Part shown: piece after piece, positions 24,527-33,785 of the stretch
Numbering within the stretch: position 1 is the stretch's first letter
Layout of the letters: each line of letters starts with the position of its first letter
Assembly: GCF_014489615.1 (NCBI RefSeq)
Contig: NZ_CP060825.1
Location: forward strand, 7,052,001-7,116,000
DNA length: 64,000 nt
Origin: Streptomyces genisteinicus
Lineage (GTDB): Bacteria; Actinomycetota; Actinomycetes; Streptomycetales; Streptomycetaceae
Reading direction: 5' to 3'
The notes under the pieces: generated by a model
The model's database searches: none
What the model was told of the DNA's origin: nothing
What the model saw: the letters and a program-made list of their open reading frames with translations, nothing else
Position numbers and translations under genes: made by a program

Positions 24527-26167
24527 TCACGTGCCGAGCGCCGCCGACACCACCGCCCGCGCCTCCTCCTGGACACGCGCCAGGTGGTCCGGGCCGCGGA
24601 ACGACTCCGCGTACACCTTGTACACGTCCTCCGTGCCCGAAGGGCGGGCGGCGAACCAGGCGTTCTCCGTCGTCACCTTGATGCCGCCGATCGCGGCCCC
24701 GTTGCCCGGCGCCTCGGTCAGGACACCGGTCACCGGCTCCCCGGCGAGCGAGCCGGCCGTCACCTGCTCCGGGGAGAGCCGGGCCAGCACCGCCTTCTCC
24801 TCACGGGTCGCCGGCGCGTCGACGCGCGCGTACGCCGGCTCGCCGAACCGCGCCGTCAGATCGCGGTAGTGCTCGCTGGGCGTCCGCCCCGTCACCGCCA
24901 GCATCTCCGAGGCCAGCAGCGCGAGCACGATGCCGTCCTTGTCGGTCGTCCACACCGACCCGTCGCGCCGCAGGAACGAGGCCCCGGCCGACTCCTCGCC
25001 GCCGAAACCGATGGAGCCGTCCGACAGACCCCCGACGAACCACTTGAAGCCGACCGGCACCTCGACGAGCTCGCGTCCCGCGTCCGCGGCCACCCGGTCG
25101 ATCATCGACGACGACACCAGCGTCTTGCCCACCCCGGCCGTGGCCGGCCACCGGTCCCGGTGCCGGAACAGGTAGCCGATGGCGGTGGCCAGATAGTGGT
25201 TCGGGTTCATCAGCCCGCCGTCGGGCGTGACGACGCCGTGCCGGTCGGCGTCCGCGTCGTTGCCCGTGGTGATCGCGAACCGGTCGCGCCCCTCGATCAG
25301 CGAGGCCATCGCATACGGCGACGAGCAGTCCATCCGGATCCTCCCGTCCCAGTCCAGCGTCATGAAACGCCACGTCGGGTCGGTCAGCGGATTGACGACG
25401 GTGAGGTCGAGCCGGTGCTCCTCGGCGATCCGCTCCCAGTAGGCCACCGACGCGCCGCCCAGCGGGTCCGCCCCGATCCGCAGGCCCGCGGCCCGCACCG
25501 CGTCCAGGTCGAGCACCGACGGCAGGTCGCGCACATAGGACCCGAGGAAGTCGTACCGTCCCGTGGTGGCGGCGGCCAGGGCACGCGCGTACGTCACGCG
25601 CCGCACGTCCTTCAGCCCTCCGGCGATGATCTCGTTCGCCCGGTCCTGGATCCACCCCGTGGCGTCCGACCCCGCGGGGCCGCCGCTGGGCGGGTTGTAC
25701 TTGAACCCGCCGTCGGCGGGCGGGTTGTGCGACGGGGTCACCACCACGCCGTCCGCGCGTCCGCCGGACGCCCCGCGGTTGTGCGCCAGGATCGCGTGCG
25801 ACACCGCGGGCGTCGGGGTGTACCCGTCCGCGGTGTCGATCAGCAGCGTCACGCCGTTGGCCGCGAACACCTCCGCCGCCGTCACCCGCGCCGGCTCCGA
25901 CAGCGCATGGGTGTCCGCGCCCAGGAACAGCGGTCCGTCGGTGCCCTGGAGCGCCCGGTACTCGCAGATGGCCTGGCTCGTCGCCGCGATGTGGTCCTCG
26001 TTGAACGCCCCCGCCAGGGACGAGCCGCGGTGCCCCGACGTCCCGAAGGCCACCCGCCGGGCCGGGTCCTCCGGGTCCGGGTGCAGGGCGTAGTACGCGG
26101 TGACCAGGCGGGCCACGTCGACGAGATCCTCCGGCCGGGCCGGCCGTCCGGCACGCTCGTTCGCCAT
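24527..26167 (-). CDS. pgm: Phosphoglucomutase, alpha-D-glucose phosphate-specific
   Basis: 546 residues, the same length as E. coli Pgm. The phosphoserine loop is TPSHNPP, the metal-binding loop DADADRHG, the sugar-binding loop GGEESAG and the phosphate-binding site RPSGTED. It interconverts glucose 1-phosphate and glucose 6-phosphate, linking glycolysis with glycogen and trehalose synthesis. ATG 26167 has AAGGAG eight bases upstream. It is transcribed alone, divergent from the quinone reductase across a 223-bp gap. Confidence 0.93.
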   Translation of the reverse strand: MANERAGRPARPEDLVDVARLVTAYYALHPDPEDPARRVAFGTSGHRGSSLAGAFNEDHIAATSQAICEYRALQGTDGPLFLGADTHALSEPARVTAAEVFAANGVTLLIDTADGYTPTPAVSHAILAHNRGASGGRADGVVVTPSHNPPADGGFKYNPPSGGPAGSDATGWIQDRANEIIAGGLKDVRRVTYARALAAATTGRYDFLGSYVRDLPSVLDLDAVRAAGLRIGADPLGGASVAYWERIAEEHRLDLTVVNPLTDPTWRFMTLDWDGRIRMDCSSPYAMASLIEGRDRFAITTGNDADADRHGVVTPDGGLMNPNHYLATAIGYLFRHRDRWPATAGVGKTLVSSSMIDRVAADAGRELVEVPVGFKWFVGGLSDGSIGFGGEESAGASFLRRDGSVWTTDKDGIVLALLASEMLAVTGRTPSEHYRDLTARFGEPAYARVDAPATREEKAVLARLSPEQVTAGSLAGEPVTGVLTEAPGNGAAIGGIKVTTENAWFAARPSGTEDVYKVYAESFRGPDHLARVQEEARAVVSAALGT

Positions 26168-26390
26168 CCGTCCACTCCTTGGGCGTCGGTTGCTGGGTGT
26201 GCTCACACACCTGTCGTAGGGTCATGATCGCCCCTCGGACCCGCTCGCCGGGGCCGTCCCGCCGTACGGGCACACCTTCGCGCCACCCGGCGCCGGTGCC
26301 CGCGGCGCCGGACCGCCCGCGGGCCGGGCCCGTCGTCAGAGCGGCGGCCGCGCCGGCCGGCCGCCCGATCCCCGAGAGTGCGAGGCACAC

Positions 26391-27314
26391 ATGCGAGCCA
26401 TCACGGCCCCCCGGTACGGCGGACCCGAGGTCCTGGTCTTCGGCGAGACGGACGATCCCAAGGTGGCGCCGGACGCGGTCCTGGTGCGGGTGAAGGCGGC
26501 CGGCGTCAACCCGGTCGACTGGAAGATCGTCGCCGGCGGCCTCGACCCGATCATGAACGTCCACTTCCCGCTCGTCCCCGGCTGGGACGTGTCCGGTGTC
26601 GTCGAGGCCGTCGGACTGGACGCCACCGAGTTCGCGGTGGGCGACGAGGTGTACGGCTACGTCCGCAAGGACGAGGTGCAGCACGGCACCTACGCCGAGC
26701 TGGTCTCCGCGCCGGTCCGCACCCTGGCCCGCAGGCCGCGCTCGCTGAGCTGGCAGCAGGCCGCCGGCGTACCGCTGGCGGGGCTCACCGCCTGGCAGTC
26801 CCTGGAGCGTGTCGGCGTCACCGGCGGCGACACCGTCCTCGTGCACGCCGCCGCCGGAGGAGTCGGCTCGTTCGCCGTCCAGATCGCGGTCGCCCGCGGC
26901 GCGCGGGTGATCGGCACCGCGAGCGAGCGCAACCACGACTTCCTCCGCGAACTGGGCGCCGAACCGGTCGCCTACGGCGACGGACTCGCCGAGCGGGTGC
27001 GCGCGATCGCGCCCGACGGGGTCACGGCAGCCGTCGACTACGTGGGCCAGGACGCGGTGGAGGTCTCCCAGCAGCTGCTGCGCGACACCTCCCGGGTCGC
27101 CTCCATCACCGACCCGTCGGTCACCGCGCGGGGCGGCCACCACGTCTGGGTCCGCCCCAGCAGCACCGACCTGGCCGAACTCGGCCGCCTCGCCGACGAG
27201 GGCCGCCTCACCGTCCCCGTCGACCGGGTCCTCCCGCTCGCCGACGCCGCGGAGGCGTTCCGGCTCAGCGCGACCGGACGCACCAGGGGCAAGATCGTCC
27301 TCGACGTGGCCTGA
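26391..27314 (+). CDS. NADPH:quinone reductase-like MDR oxidoreductase
   Basis: 307 residues, zinc-free medium-chain dehydrogenase of the QOR group. The catalytic GroES-like half contains AAGVNPVDWK and VPGWDVSGVV. The cofactor half has the NADPH-binding loop HAAAGGVGSFAVQIA. Such enzymes reduce quinones or enones with NADPH; the physiological substrate is not apparent. GCGAGG precedes the ATG by six bases. It is followed by TerB after 115 bp. Confidence 0.85.
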   Translation: MRAITAPRYGGPEVLVFGETDDPKVAPDAVLVRVKAAGVNPVDWKIVAGGLDPIMNVHFPLVPGWDVSGVVEAVGLDATEFAVGDEVYGYVRKDEVQHGTYAELVSAPVRTLARRPRSLSWQQAAGVPLAGLTAWQSLERVGVTGGDTVLVHAAAGGVGSFAVQIAVARGARVIGTASERNHDFLRELGAEPVAYGDGLAERVRAIAPDGVTAAVDYVGQDAVEVSQQLLRDTSRVASITDPSVTARGGHHVWVRPSSTDLAELGRLADEGRLTVPVDRVLPLADAAEAFRLSATGRTRGKIVLDVA

Positions 27315-27429
27315 TTCCGTCCGGCCGCCCGGCGGCGGAACTTCGCGGCGGGCGGAACACGTTGGCAGGGTGGTGCGCGACGACGCGTGACCGTGGACTG
27401 ACGACACGGCAGAAGCCGAGGTGGCACGA

Positions 27430-28029
27430 GTGGCGATGTGGGATCGGATCAAGGACCAGGCGACCAGAGGTCTCCAGCAGGCCCAGGGAGCGCGCGGCGG
27501 CGCCGGCGGCCACGGACAGCCCGGCGCGCACCCCGGCGCGCACCCCGGGGCGCACCACGGCGGACAGCCCGGCGCGCGGTCCGGCGGCTCCAAGGCCCAG
27601 CTCGTGAGCGCGCTGAAGTCGCAGCTCACCTCGCTCAAGACCGAGCTGAAGAGCGGCGCCTACCGCGACGCCAGCATGGCCATGTGCGCCCTGGTCGCCG
27701 CCGCCGACGGGCACGTCGACCCGGCCGAGCGCCAGCACGTCGAGCAGCTCATCCTCACCAACGACGTCCTGCAGAACTTCCCCGCCGACCAGCTGCGCCA
27801 GCGCTTCAACAAGCACGTCGACCAGCTCTCGGCCAACTTCGTCATGGGCAAGGCGGCCGTGCTCCAAGAGGTCGCCAAGGCGGCGAAGAAGCCCGCCGAG
27901 GCGCGGGCGGTCATCCAGACCGGCATCGTCGTCGCCGGCGCCGACGGCTACATCGAGCCCGCCGAGGAGCAGATCATCCGGGAGGCGTGCACCGCGCTCG
28001 GGCTCTCCTCGGCGGAGTTCGGCATCTGA
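27430..28029 (+). CDS. TerB-family tellurite-resistance-like protein
   Basis: 199 residues. After a short start (MAMWDRIKDQ) there is a low-complexity Gly/His/Pro/Ala stretch with AHPG repeats (about residues 25-45), then the TerB fold of about 140 residues. Two acidic motifs, AADGHVDPAE and GADGYIEPAE, are the metal-binding loops of the TerB family. TerB proteins take part in stress and tellurite resistance in ter clusters; here no other ter gene is adjacent, so it stands alone. GTG 27430 is chosen with GAGG nine bases upstream; ATG 27436 is an alternative. A perfect terminator follows. Confidence 0.8.
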   Translation: MAMWDRIKDQATRGLQQAQGARGGAGGHGQPGAHPGAHPGAHHGGQPGARSGGSKAQLVSALKSQLTSLKTELKSGAYRDASMAMCALVAAADGHVDPAERQHVEQLILTNDVLQNFPADQLRQRFNKHVDQLSANFVMGKAAVLQEVAKAAKKPAEARAVIQTGIVVAGADGYIEPAEEQIIREACTALGLSSAEFGI

Positions 28030-28057
28030 GCGCCCCGGGCCCCGCGGGCCCGGCTCC

Positions 28058-28099
28058 GGACCGCCTCTCCGGCCCCGCCCCGGGCCGGAGAGGCGGTCC
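28058..28099 (+). terminator. Terminator, perfect 18-bp stem
   Basis: Arms 28058-28075 and 28082-28099 pair perfectly around CGCCCC, 28 bp after the TerB stop. Confidence 0.85.
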
Positions 28100-28139
28100 G
28101 CCCGTGCCGGGGCCACGATGGAAGAGGGTGGTGGCATCG

Positions 28140-28367
28140 ATGGAGTATCCCGAGAGCTACGAGCTCGTCTTCCAGGCGTCCGCGGTCGCCGACGACGTGG
28201 TCACGGTCCGCCGCACCGAGCGGGCGGGACCGGGCGGCTCACCGGTCTACGAGGACCGCACGGGCATCGTCCGCGCGGAGATCAGCGAGCGCGGCGAGGT
28301 CCGCATGCTCGCGAGCGGCGCGCACCAGGCCCATCCCTTCCCGGTGACGGCGCGCACGCGGGTGTAG
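28140..28367 (+). CDS. Small conserved protein, DUF6296-like
   Basis: 75 residues, acidic at the start (MEYPESYELVF) and otherwise a probable small beta-rich domain. I recall similar short Streptomyces proteins grouped as DUF6296; that match is from memory and not verified. GAGGGTGG lies ten bases upstream of ATG 28140. Function unknown. It stands alone after the TerB terminator. The following 259 bp to the next gene are GC-rich and hold nothing I can name. Confidence 0.6.
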   Translation: MEYPESYELVFQASAVADDVVTVRRTERAGPGGSPVYEDRTGIVRAEISERGEVRMLASGAHQAHPFPVTARTRV

Positions 28368-28626
28368 CGGGCTCCCCGGCCGGCGCGGTGCACCGCGTTC
28401 CGCGTTCGGCACGGTGACGGTGTGTCCGGGCACGGGCGGGCCCCGGAGCAGCCGACCCGTACCGCGGCCGGGTCCACGGCCGTACCCCCGGGCCGTGCCC
28501 GGCCCGACGGCGTGCCGTGCCCGTCGTCGCGACCTGGAAACGGCCGGCGCCGGTCCCGGCGGCCCGGGGCCGGGGCACGGCCGGCCGTGCACCGCACCCT
28601 GACGGGAGATGCCGGGACGACGGCCC

Positions 28627-29040
28627 CTACGAGCGTGCCGTCCCGTCCGGCACCGGCGTGCCCTGGTGGTAGAGGAGACGGAACTCCCCGGCGGCGTCGC
28701 GGCGCCAGATCGACGAGCGGTGGGCGTGGGCGTCCCCGACGCGGGTCACGTAGGTGAGGTGGACGATCCCGGGAGCGAGGACCGTGCCCTCGAAGTGTTC
28801 CGCGGTGATGGGGACGGCGTCCCCGTCACCGCCGTGGAGCGTCGGCAGGGCGGCGACCATCTCGGCGCGCGTCCACCGCCGGCCGGAGGCGCCGACCTCG
28901 GTGAAGCCGGGGTCGAGGAGGCTCTCGGTGAGAGGGCCGGAGCGGCGGACGGCAGGGTCGTGGAGGCTGCGCTCCCGCACGATCGCCTCCGTGACGTCCG
29001 GATGCTGCGGCTCCTGCGCGTGCTGGTCGCTCGGGGTCAT
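28627..29040 (-). CDS. NTF2-like protein, SnoaL/DUF4440 type
   Basis: 137 residues with the cone-like NTF2 layout: RERSLHDPAVR, LLDPGFTEVGASGRRWTRAEMV, then THVTRVG-like strands and SSIWRRD...FRLLYHQGTPV near the end. This pattern is that of DUF4440, whose members bind small molecules or act in unknown stress roles. A catalytic activity is not evident. It begins at ATG 29040. It is transcribed leftward, apart from the universal stress gene by 216 bp that include an 8-bp tandem repeat. Confidence 0.72.
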   Translation of the reverse strand: MTPSDQHAQEPQHPDVTEAIVRERSLHDPAVRRSGPLTESLLDPGFTEVGASGRRWTRAEMVAALPTLHGGDGDAVPITAEHFEGTVLAPGIVHLTYVTRVGDAHAHRSSIWRRDAAGEFRLLYHQGTPVPDGTARS

Positions 29041-29188
29041 GGCGACATGATGCCCGGTCCCGGCCGGCGGCCGTACCCCGCTCCCCGCTGTCCCCGTCCC
29101 GGGCCGATCCGCACGGTCGCCGCAGGCGGGGACGGACCGGCCCTCCGCGGCGGAGACGGACCGCGTACGGCCCCGCACCCCGTCAGAA

Positions 29189-29236
29189 CCCGTGTACCCG
29201 TGTGCCTGCGTGCCCGCGTACCCGCGTACCCGCGCG
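29189..29236. repeat. Six tandem copies of an 8-bp unit, CCCGCGTA-like
   Basis: Units at 29189, 29197, 29205, 29213, 29221 and 29229 vary between CCCGTGTA, CCTGCGTG and CCCGCGTA. The array lies between the universal stress gene and the NTF2-like gene, outside coding sequence. Confidence 0.75.
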
Positions 29237-29256
29237 GGAGCGTCGCCCGCCGGCCC

Positions 29257-30105
29257 TCAGGCATGGGCGACCACGGCGACCGGGGCCGTGCAGTGGTGCA
29301 TCACCGCGTGGGTGACATGCCCGATGTGCGGCACCACGGGCGCGTGCCGGATGCGCCGGCCGGCCACGACCAGCAGCGCCTCGGCCGACTCCTGGACCAG
29401 GACCTGCGCGGCGGCCCCGGGCACCGCCCGCTCCGTCACGGCCACCGCCGGGAAGCGGTCCCGCCAGGGCGCCAGGGCGGTCGCGAGGGACTCGGCCGCC
29501 TCCGCCGCCGCCTGGCGGCGGTAGGCGGCCGAGTGCGCGTGGAACAGCGGCACCTTCGCCGCGTGCACCACGCGCAACGGACGGTCCCGCCGGCCGGCCG
29601 CAGCGAAGGCGAAGGCGAGGGCGTCGTCGGTGCCCGGACCGAGGTCCACGCCCGCGACGACCTCATGGCCCGTCCCGTCCCCGCCGCCGGCCCGGACCAT
29701 CACCACGGGCACCTCGGTGGCGCCGACGACGGCCGAGCCGACCGACCCCATGAGCGCGCCGGACACCGTGCCGAGGCCGCGCGAGCCGAGCACCAGCAGG
29801 TCCGACGAGGCGGCCTCGACGGCCAGCGCCGCGGGCGCACGCCCGGAGAGCCGCCTGGTGGTGACGTCTGCGCCGGGATGCCGCTCGCGCAGCTCCGCCG
29901 CGGCGGCGTCCAGCAGCCGGTCCGCCCAGCGCCGGTGGTCGTCGCGGTCGATGGTGGGCGCGGCGACCGCGACCGGCAGCGGCCACTCCTCGACGTGGAC
30001 GAGCAGCAGCGGCGCATTGCGGAGCAGGGCCTCCCGCGCCGCCCAGTGCGCGGCGGCGAGGCTTTCCGGGGAGCTGTCGACCCCGGCGGTGACATGGCGG
30101 GGCAT
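29257..30105 (-). CDS. Universal stress protein, tandem UspA domains
   Basis: 282 residues with two Usp folds (about 1-140 and 150-282). The first domain keeps the ATP-binding pattern of Usp proteins, starting GSRGLG and ending GSVGSAVV. The second (VVAGRRIRHAPV) is degenerate at that site. GAAGGAGG lies seven bases upstream of ATG 30105, which rules out the longer frame to 31254. It is divergent from the HAD/GH65 operon. Such tandem Usp proteins are linked to hypoxia and dormancy-like states in actinobacteria, and its neighbours fit that picture. Confidence 0.88.
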   Translation of the reverse strand: MPRHVTAGVDSSPESLAAAHWAAREALLRNAPLLLVHVEEWPLPVAVAAPTIDRDDHRRWADRLLDAAAAELRERHPGADVTTRRLSGRAPAALAVEAASSDLLVLGSRGLGTVSGALMGSVGSAVVGATEVPVVMVRAGGGDGTGHEVVAGVDLGPGTDDALAFAFAAAGRRDRPLRVVHAAKVPLFHAHSAAYRRQAAAEAAESLATALAPWRDRFPAVAVTERAVPGAAAQVLVQESAEALLVVAGRRIRHAPVVPHIGHVTHAVMHHCTAPVAVVAHA

Positions 30106-30516
30106 CACGCGCCTCCTTCGTGCGTACCGCCCGGCGGCGGCCATGTCTCCAGGTTCGCCCCCGCGGACGGCGCACGCCCCCGCGGGACCGTGCCGCCGGG
30201 CCCCGCGCGCCCCGGCGGATCTCCCGCGCGGAAGCTGCCGGGCGCCGTGCGCGGTCCGCCCCGGTGCGGCGCCGCCCGGTGTTCCGGTCGCGGCCCCCGC
30301 GCGGGAGCCCCGCCGCCGCGCAGGCACCCCCGCGTCCACGGGCGGCCCCGGCGCGGGAGCCCCGCCGCCCCGCGCTCGCCGGGCGCACAGCCGGGTACCC
30401 GGCCATCCTGAACGGGTGGCTCCGCCCACCGGCGCCCCGTACGGCACCGGACGAGACGGAGCCGGCGCACACCTGCACGGGCCCCGCGCGGGCCGCCGGG
30501 AGCGGGAAGGAGCACC
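30106..30516. promoter_or_regulatory. Divergent intergenic region of the stress island
   Basis: 411 bp without a gene. A perfect 19-bp direct repeat lies at 30299-30317 and 30351-30369. A perfect 14-bp palindrome, GCCGGGTACCCGGC, lies at 30390-30403 and may be an operator for the HAD/GH65 operon or the stress gene. I do not recognise the regulator. Confidence 0.45.
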
Positions 30517-31362
30517 ATGACCGACCTGAGGACGTGGTGGCCGCACGGGGCCCCGGCGGCGGGACGGCGGAGTTTCGGGGCGGTCGTCCTGGACACCGAT
30601 GGCGTGATCACCGACTCGGCCCGGGTGCACGCCGCCGCCTGGAAGGCCGCCTTCGACGCCTGTCTGCGCGACCGGCCCCCGGACGAGCCCGGTGACCGGC
30701 GGCCGTTCGACGTGCGGGACGACTATCTGCGGCACGTCGACGGCAGGTCCCGGCAGGACGGCGCGGCGGCCTTCCTCGCCGCCCGCGGGGTGCCGATCCC
30801 GGCGGGCAGCCCCGACGACCCGCCGGGCACGGACACCGTGGGCGCGGTCGCGGCGTACAAGGAGCAGCTGTTCACCCGGCGGCTGGCCGAGGAGGGCATC
30901 GACGCGTACCCCGGCACCCTCCGGCTGCTGCGCCGTCTGCGGAGCGGCCCGGTGCCCACCGCGGCCGTCTCCGCGTCGCGCCACGCCAGGGAGCTGCTGA
31001 CCGCGGCCGGCGTCCTGCCGTACCTGGACGCGCTCGTGGACGGCGGGGAGGCGGCCCGGATCGGCCTGCCGGGCAAGCCGGATCCGGCGCTCTTCCTGGA
31101 GGCGGCGGCGCGGCTCGCGGTGCCGCCGGAGGGCTGTGTGGTCGTCGAGGACGCGCTGGCGGGTGTGGAGGCCGGACGCCGCGGCGGCTTCGGACTGGTC
31201 GTCGGTGTCGACCGGACCGGCGGGCCGGGAACAGCGGCGGCGCTGCGGGACCACGGCGCGGACATGGTCGTCCGCGACCTCGCCGAACTGCTCGACGACG
31301 ACGCGCCGCAGGCACCCGGGGGAGGGTCCGGGCGCCTGGCTCCGAGGGAGGACGGGACATGA
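30517..31362 (+). CDS. HAD hydrolase, beta-phosphoglucomutase-like
   Basis: 281 residues. Motif I is DTDGVITD (nucleophile and acid/base aspartates, at about residues 26-33), motif II VSASRHA, and motif III/IV GKPDPALF then VVVEDALAGVEAG. The cap domain between motifs I and II is of the beta-phosphoglucomutase size. It should convert beta-glucose 1-phosphate to glucose 6-phosphate. The stop overlaps the GH65 start by ATGA; GH65 phosphorylases release exactly beta-glucose 1-phosphate, so the two are a functional pair. AAGGAG precedes the start. Confidence 0.87.
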   Translation: MTDLRTWWPHGAPAAGRRSFGAVVLDTDGVITDSARVHAAAWKAAFDACLRDRPPDEPGDRRPFDVRDDYLRHVDGRSRQDGAAAFLAARGVPIPAGSPDDPPGTDTVGAVAAYKEQLFTRRLAEEGIDAYPGTLRLLRRLRSGPVPTAAVSASRHARELLTAAGVLPYLDALVDGGEAARIGLPGKPDPALFLEAAARLAVPPEGCVVVEDALAGVEAGRRGGFGLVVGVDRTGGPGTAAALRDHGADMVVRDLAELLDDDAPQAPGGGSGRLAPREDGT

Positions 31363-33764
31363 CGGACTGGCTGTGGGAGTACGAGGGCTACGACCCGGCG
31401 GGGGAGCGGCTGCGGGAGGCGCTGTGCACCCTGGGCAACGGCTACGTCGCCACCCGCGGCGCGGCTCCCGAGTGCACGGCCGGGGAGGCGCACTATCCGG
31501 GGACGTACGTCGCGGGCTGCTACAACCGCCTCACGTCCACGGTGTCCGGGCGCGAGGTCGAGAACGAGGACGTCGTCAACCTGCCCAACTGGCTGCCGCT
31601 GCGATTCCGCACGGCGGGCGGGGACGACGGCCCCGGGCCCTGGTTCACCCCGGACGGCGACGGCCTGCGGGAGCACCGGCAGCGACTCGACCTGTTCGGC
31701 GGGACGCTGGAGCGGACGGTGCGGTACGCGGCGGCCGACGGACGGGAGCTGACCGTGCGCCAGCTGCGGCTGGTGCACATGGCGGATCCGCACATCGCCT
31801 GTCTGCGCACGGAGTTCACCGCCGAGGGGTGGTCGGGCGCGATCGAGGTGGAGTCCGCCGTCGACGGCGGTGTCACCAACAGCGGCGTCGCCCGGTACCG
31901 CCGTCTCGACGGACACCACCTGGTCGACGTGGGCGCCGGGGACGGTGACGAGGACGTCGTGTGGCTGCGCTGCCGCACCCGGACGTCGGACATCCGGGTC
32001 GGGGTGGCGGCGCGCACCACGGCGGAGGGGGCGGCCGGGCGCGAACGCCCGCGTTCCGACCACGAGCCGACCCGCGCGGTCCAGCGGCTGGAGCTGTCGC
32101 TCGCCGACGGGCAGCCGCGCACCGTCGACAAGACCGTGGCGCTGCACACCTCGCGGGACACGGCGATCAGCGACCCGCTGCACGCGGCCGCCGACCGGGT
32201 CCGCAGGGCGCCCGGATTCGACGAGCTGCTGGAGTCGCACCGCACGGCGTGGCGCCAGCTGTGGCGCAGGGCGGACCTGGACGTGCCGGGGGAGGCCGGG
32301 CGCATCCTGCGGCTCCACCTCTTCCACGTGCTGCAGACGCTGTCGCCGCACACCGCGGACCTGGACGTCGGCGTGCCGGCGCGCGGCCTTCACGGCGAGG
32401 CGTACCGGGGGCACGTCTTCTGGGACGAGCTGTTCGTCCTGCCGTACCTGAACCTCCGCTTCCCCGAGGTCTCCCGGGCCCTGCTCACCTACCGGTACCG
32501 GCGGCTCGACCAGGCGGGGGTGCTGGCCCGTGACGCCGGCCGCCGGGGTGCGATGTACCCGTGGCAGAGCGGCAGCGACGGGCGGGAGGAGACCCAGCAG
32601 CTGCACCTCAACCCGCGGTCCGGCCGCTGGCTGCCGGACCATTCGAGGCTCCAGCACCATGTGGGCTCCGCCATCGCGTACAACGTCTGGCAGTACTGCG
32701 AGGCGAGCGGCGACACGGAGTTCCTGCACACCAAGGGCGCCGAGATGCTCGTACGGATCGCGCGCTTCTGGGCGGACGCCGCGCAGTGGGACCCGGAGAA
32801 GGCCCGGTACCGCATCCGCGGGGTGGTGGGGCCCGACGAGTACCACGAGGCCTATCCGGACGCCGACGGGCCGGGGCTCGACGACAACGCGTACACCAAC
32901 GTGACGGCGGCCTGGGTGATCGCCAGGGCTCTCGACCTCGTCCGGGACCTGCCCGAGCCGAGGCGGGTCGACCTGCTGGAGCGCACCACCCTGGAGCCCG
33001 GGGAGATGGAGCACTGGCGGGAGGTGTCGACCCGGCTGTACGTGCCGTTCCACGCCGGGGTGATCAGCCAGTTCCACGGCTACGGGGAGCTGGAGGAGCT
33101 CGACTGGGCGGGGCTGCGCGCCCGCCACGGCGACATCCGCCGGCTGGACCGGGTGCTGGAGGCCGAGGGCGACACGGTCAACCGCTACCAGGCGTCGAAG
33201 CAGGCGGACGTGCTGATGCTCGGCTACCTCTTCTCCCCGGCCGAGCTGCGCGCCCTGTTCGCCCGGCTCGGCTACGACCTGGACGACGAGACCTGGCAGC
33301 GGACCGTGGACTACTACCTGCGGCGCACCAGCCACGGCTCCACCCTCAGCGGGCTGGTGCACGGCTGGGTGCTCTCCCGGGTGCGCCGCAAGGAGGCGTG
33401 GGACTACTGCCGGGAGGCCCTGGAGGGCGACGTCGCCGACCTCCAGGGCGGCACCACGGAGGAGGGCGTGCACCTGGGGGCCATGGCGGGCACCCTCGAC
33501 CTGGTGCAGCGGGGCCTGACCGGCATGGAGACCAGGGCGGGGTCGCTGTGGTTCGACCCGGTGCCGTCGCCCGGACTGACCGAGTACGGCTTCACGATGC
33601 GCTACCACGGCCACTGGGGAGTCCGGGTGTCCGTACGGCCGGGGGAACTGAGGATCGGGCTGCCGCCGTCGCCGGACGGCCCGCCGATCGAGATCCGGCT
33701 GGGCGGGCGGTCGGCCGTCCTGGAACCGGGCACCTCCTGCGTGCTGCCGCTGCCGGAGGAGTGA
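31359..33764 (+). CDS. GH65 disaccharide phosphorylase (kojibiose/trehalose/maltose type)
   Basis: 801 residues, the usual length for GH65. The N-terminal beta-sandwich begins LWEYEGYDP, followed by the (alpha/alpha)6 barrel. The general acid is Glu494 in VVGPDEYHE. The phosphate-binding region HGSTLSG is conserved near residue 660. The enzyme cleaves an alpha-linked glucose disaccharide with inorganic phosphate, giving beta-glucose 1-phosphate and glucose. It is the second gene of the operon, coupled to the HAD phosphomutase. Which disaccharide is used cannot be told by eye. It converges closely (21 bp) with the CBS-BON gene. Confidence 0.88.
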   Translation: MTDWLWEYEGYDPAGERLREALCTLGNGYVATRGAAPECTAGEAHYPGTYVAGCYNRLTSTVSGREVENEDVVNLPNWLPLRFRTAGGDDGPGPWFTPDGDGLREHRQRLDLFGGTLERTVRYAAADGRELTVRQLRLVHMADPHIACLRTEFTAEGWSGAIEVESAVDGGVTNSGVARYRRLDGHHLVDVGAGDGDEDVVWLRCRTRTSDIRVGVAARTTAEGAAGRERPRSDHEPTRAVQRLELSLADGQPRTVDKTVALHTSRDTAISDPLHAAADRVRRAPGFDELLESHRTAWRQLWRRADLDVPGEAGRILRLHLFHVLQTLSPHTADLDVGVPARGLHGEAYRGHVFWDELFVLPYLNLRFPEVSRALLTYRYRRLDQAGVLARDAGRRGAMYPWQSGSDGREETQQLHLNPRSGRWLPDHSRLQHHVGSAIAYNVWQYCEASGDTEFLHTKGAEMLVRIARFWADAAQWDPEKARYRIRGVVGPDEYHEAYPDADGPGLDDNAYTNVTAAWVIARALDLVRDLPEPRRVDLLERTTLEPGEMEHWREVSTRLYVPFHAGVISQFHGYGELEELDWAGLRARHGDIRRLDRVLEAEGDTVNRYQASKQADVLMLGYLFSPAELRALFARLGYDLDDETWQRTVDYYLRRTSHGSTLSGLVHGWVLSRVRRKEAWDYCREALEGDVADLQGGTTEEGVHLGAMAGTLDLVQRGLTGMETRAGSLWFDPVPSPGLTEYGFTMRYHGHWGVRVSVRPGELRIGLPPSPDGPPIEIRLGGRSAVLEPGTSCVLPLPEE

Positions 33765-33785
33765 CCGGCCGCCCGCCGGGCCGCC

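Noticed and set aside
29189..29236. 8-bp array considered as CRISPR or attachment site
   Set aside because: Units are too short and there are no spacers, integrase or tRNA nearby.
29257..31254. 665-residue frame extending the universal stress gene rightwards
   Set aside because: A strong GAAGGAGG site precedes ATG 30105, the extension is Arg/Pro-rich and overlaps the HAD gene on the other strand.
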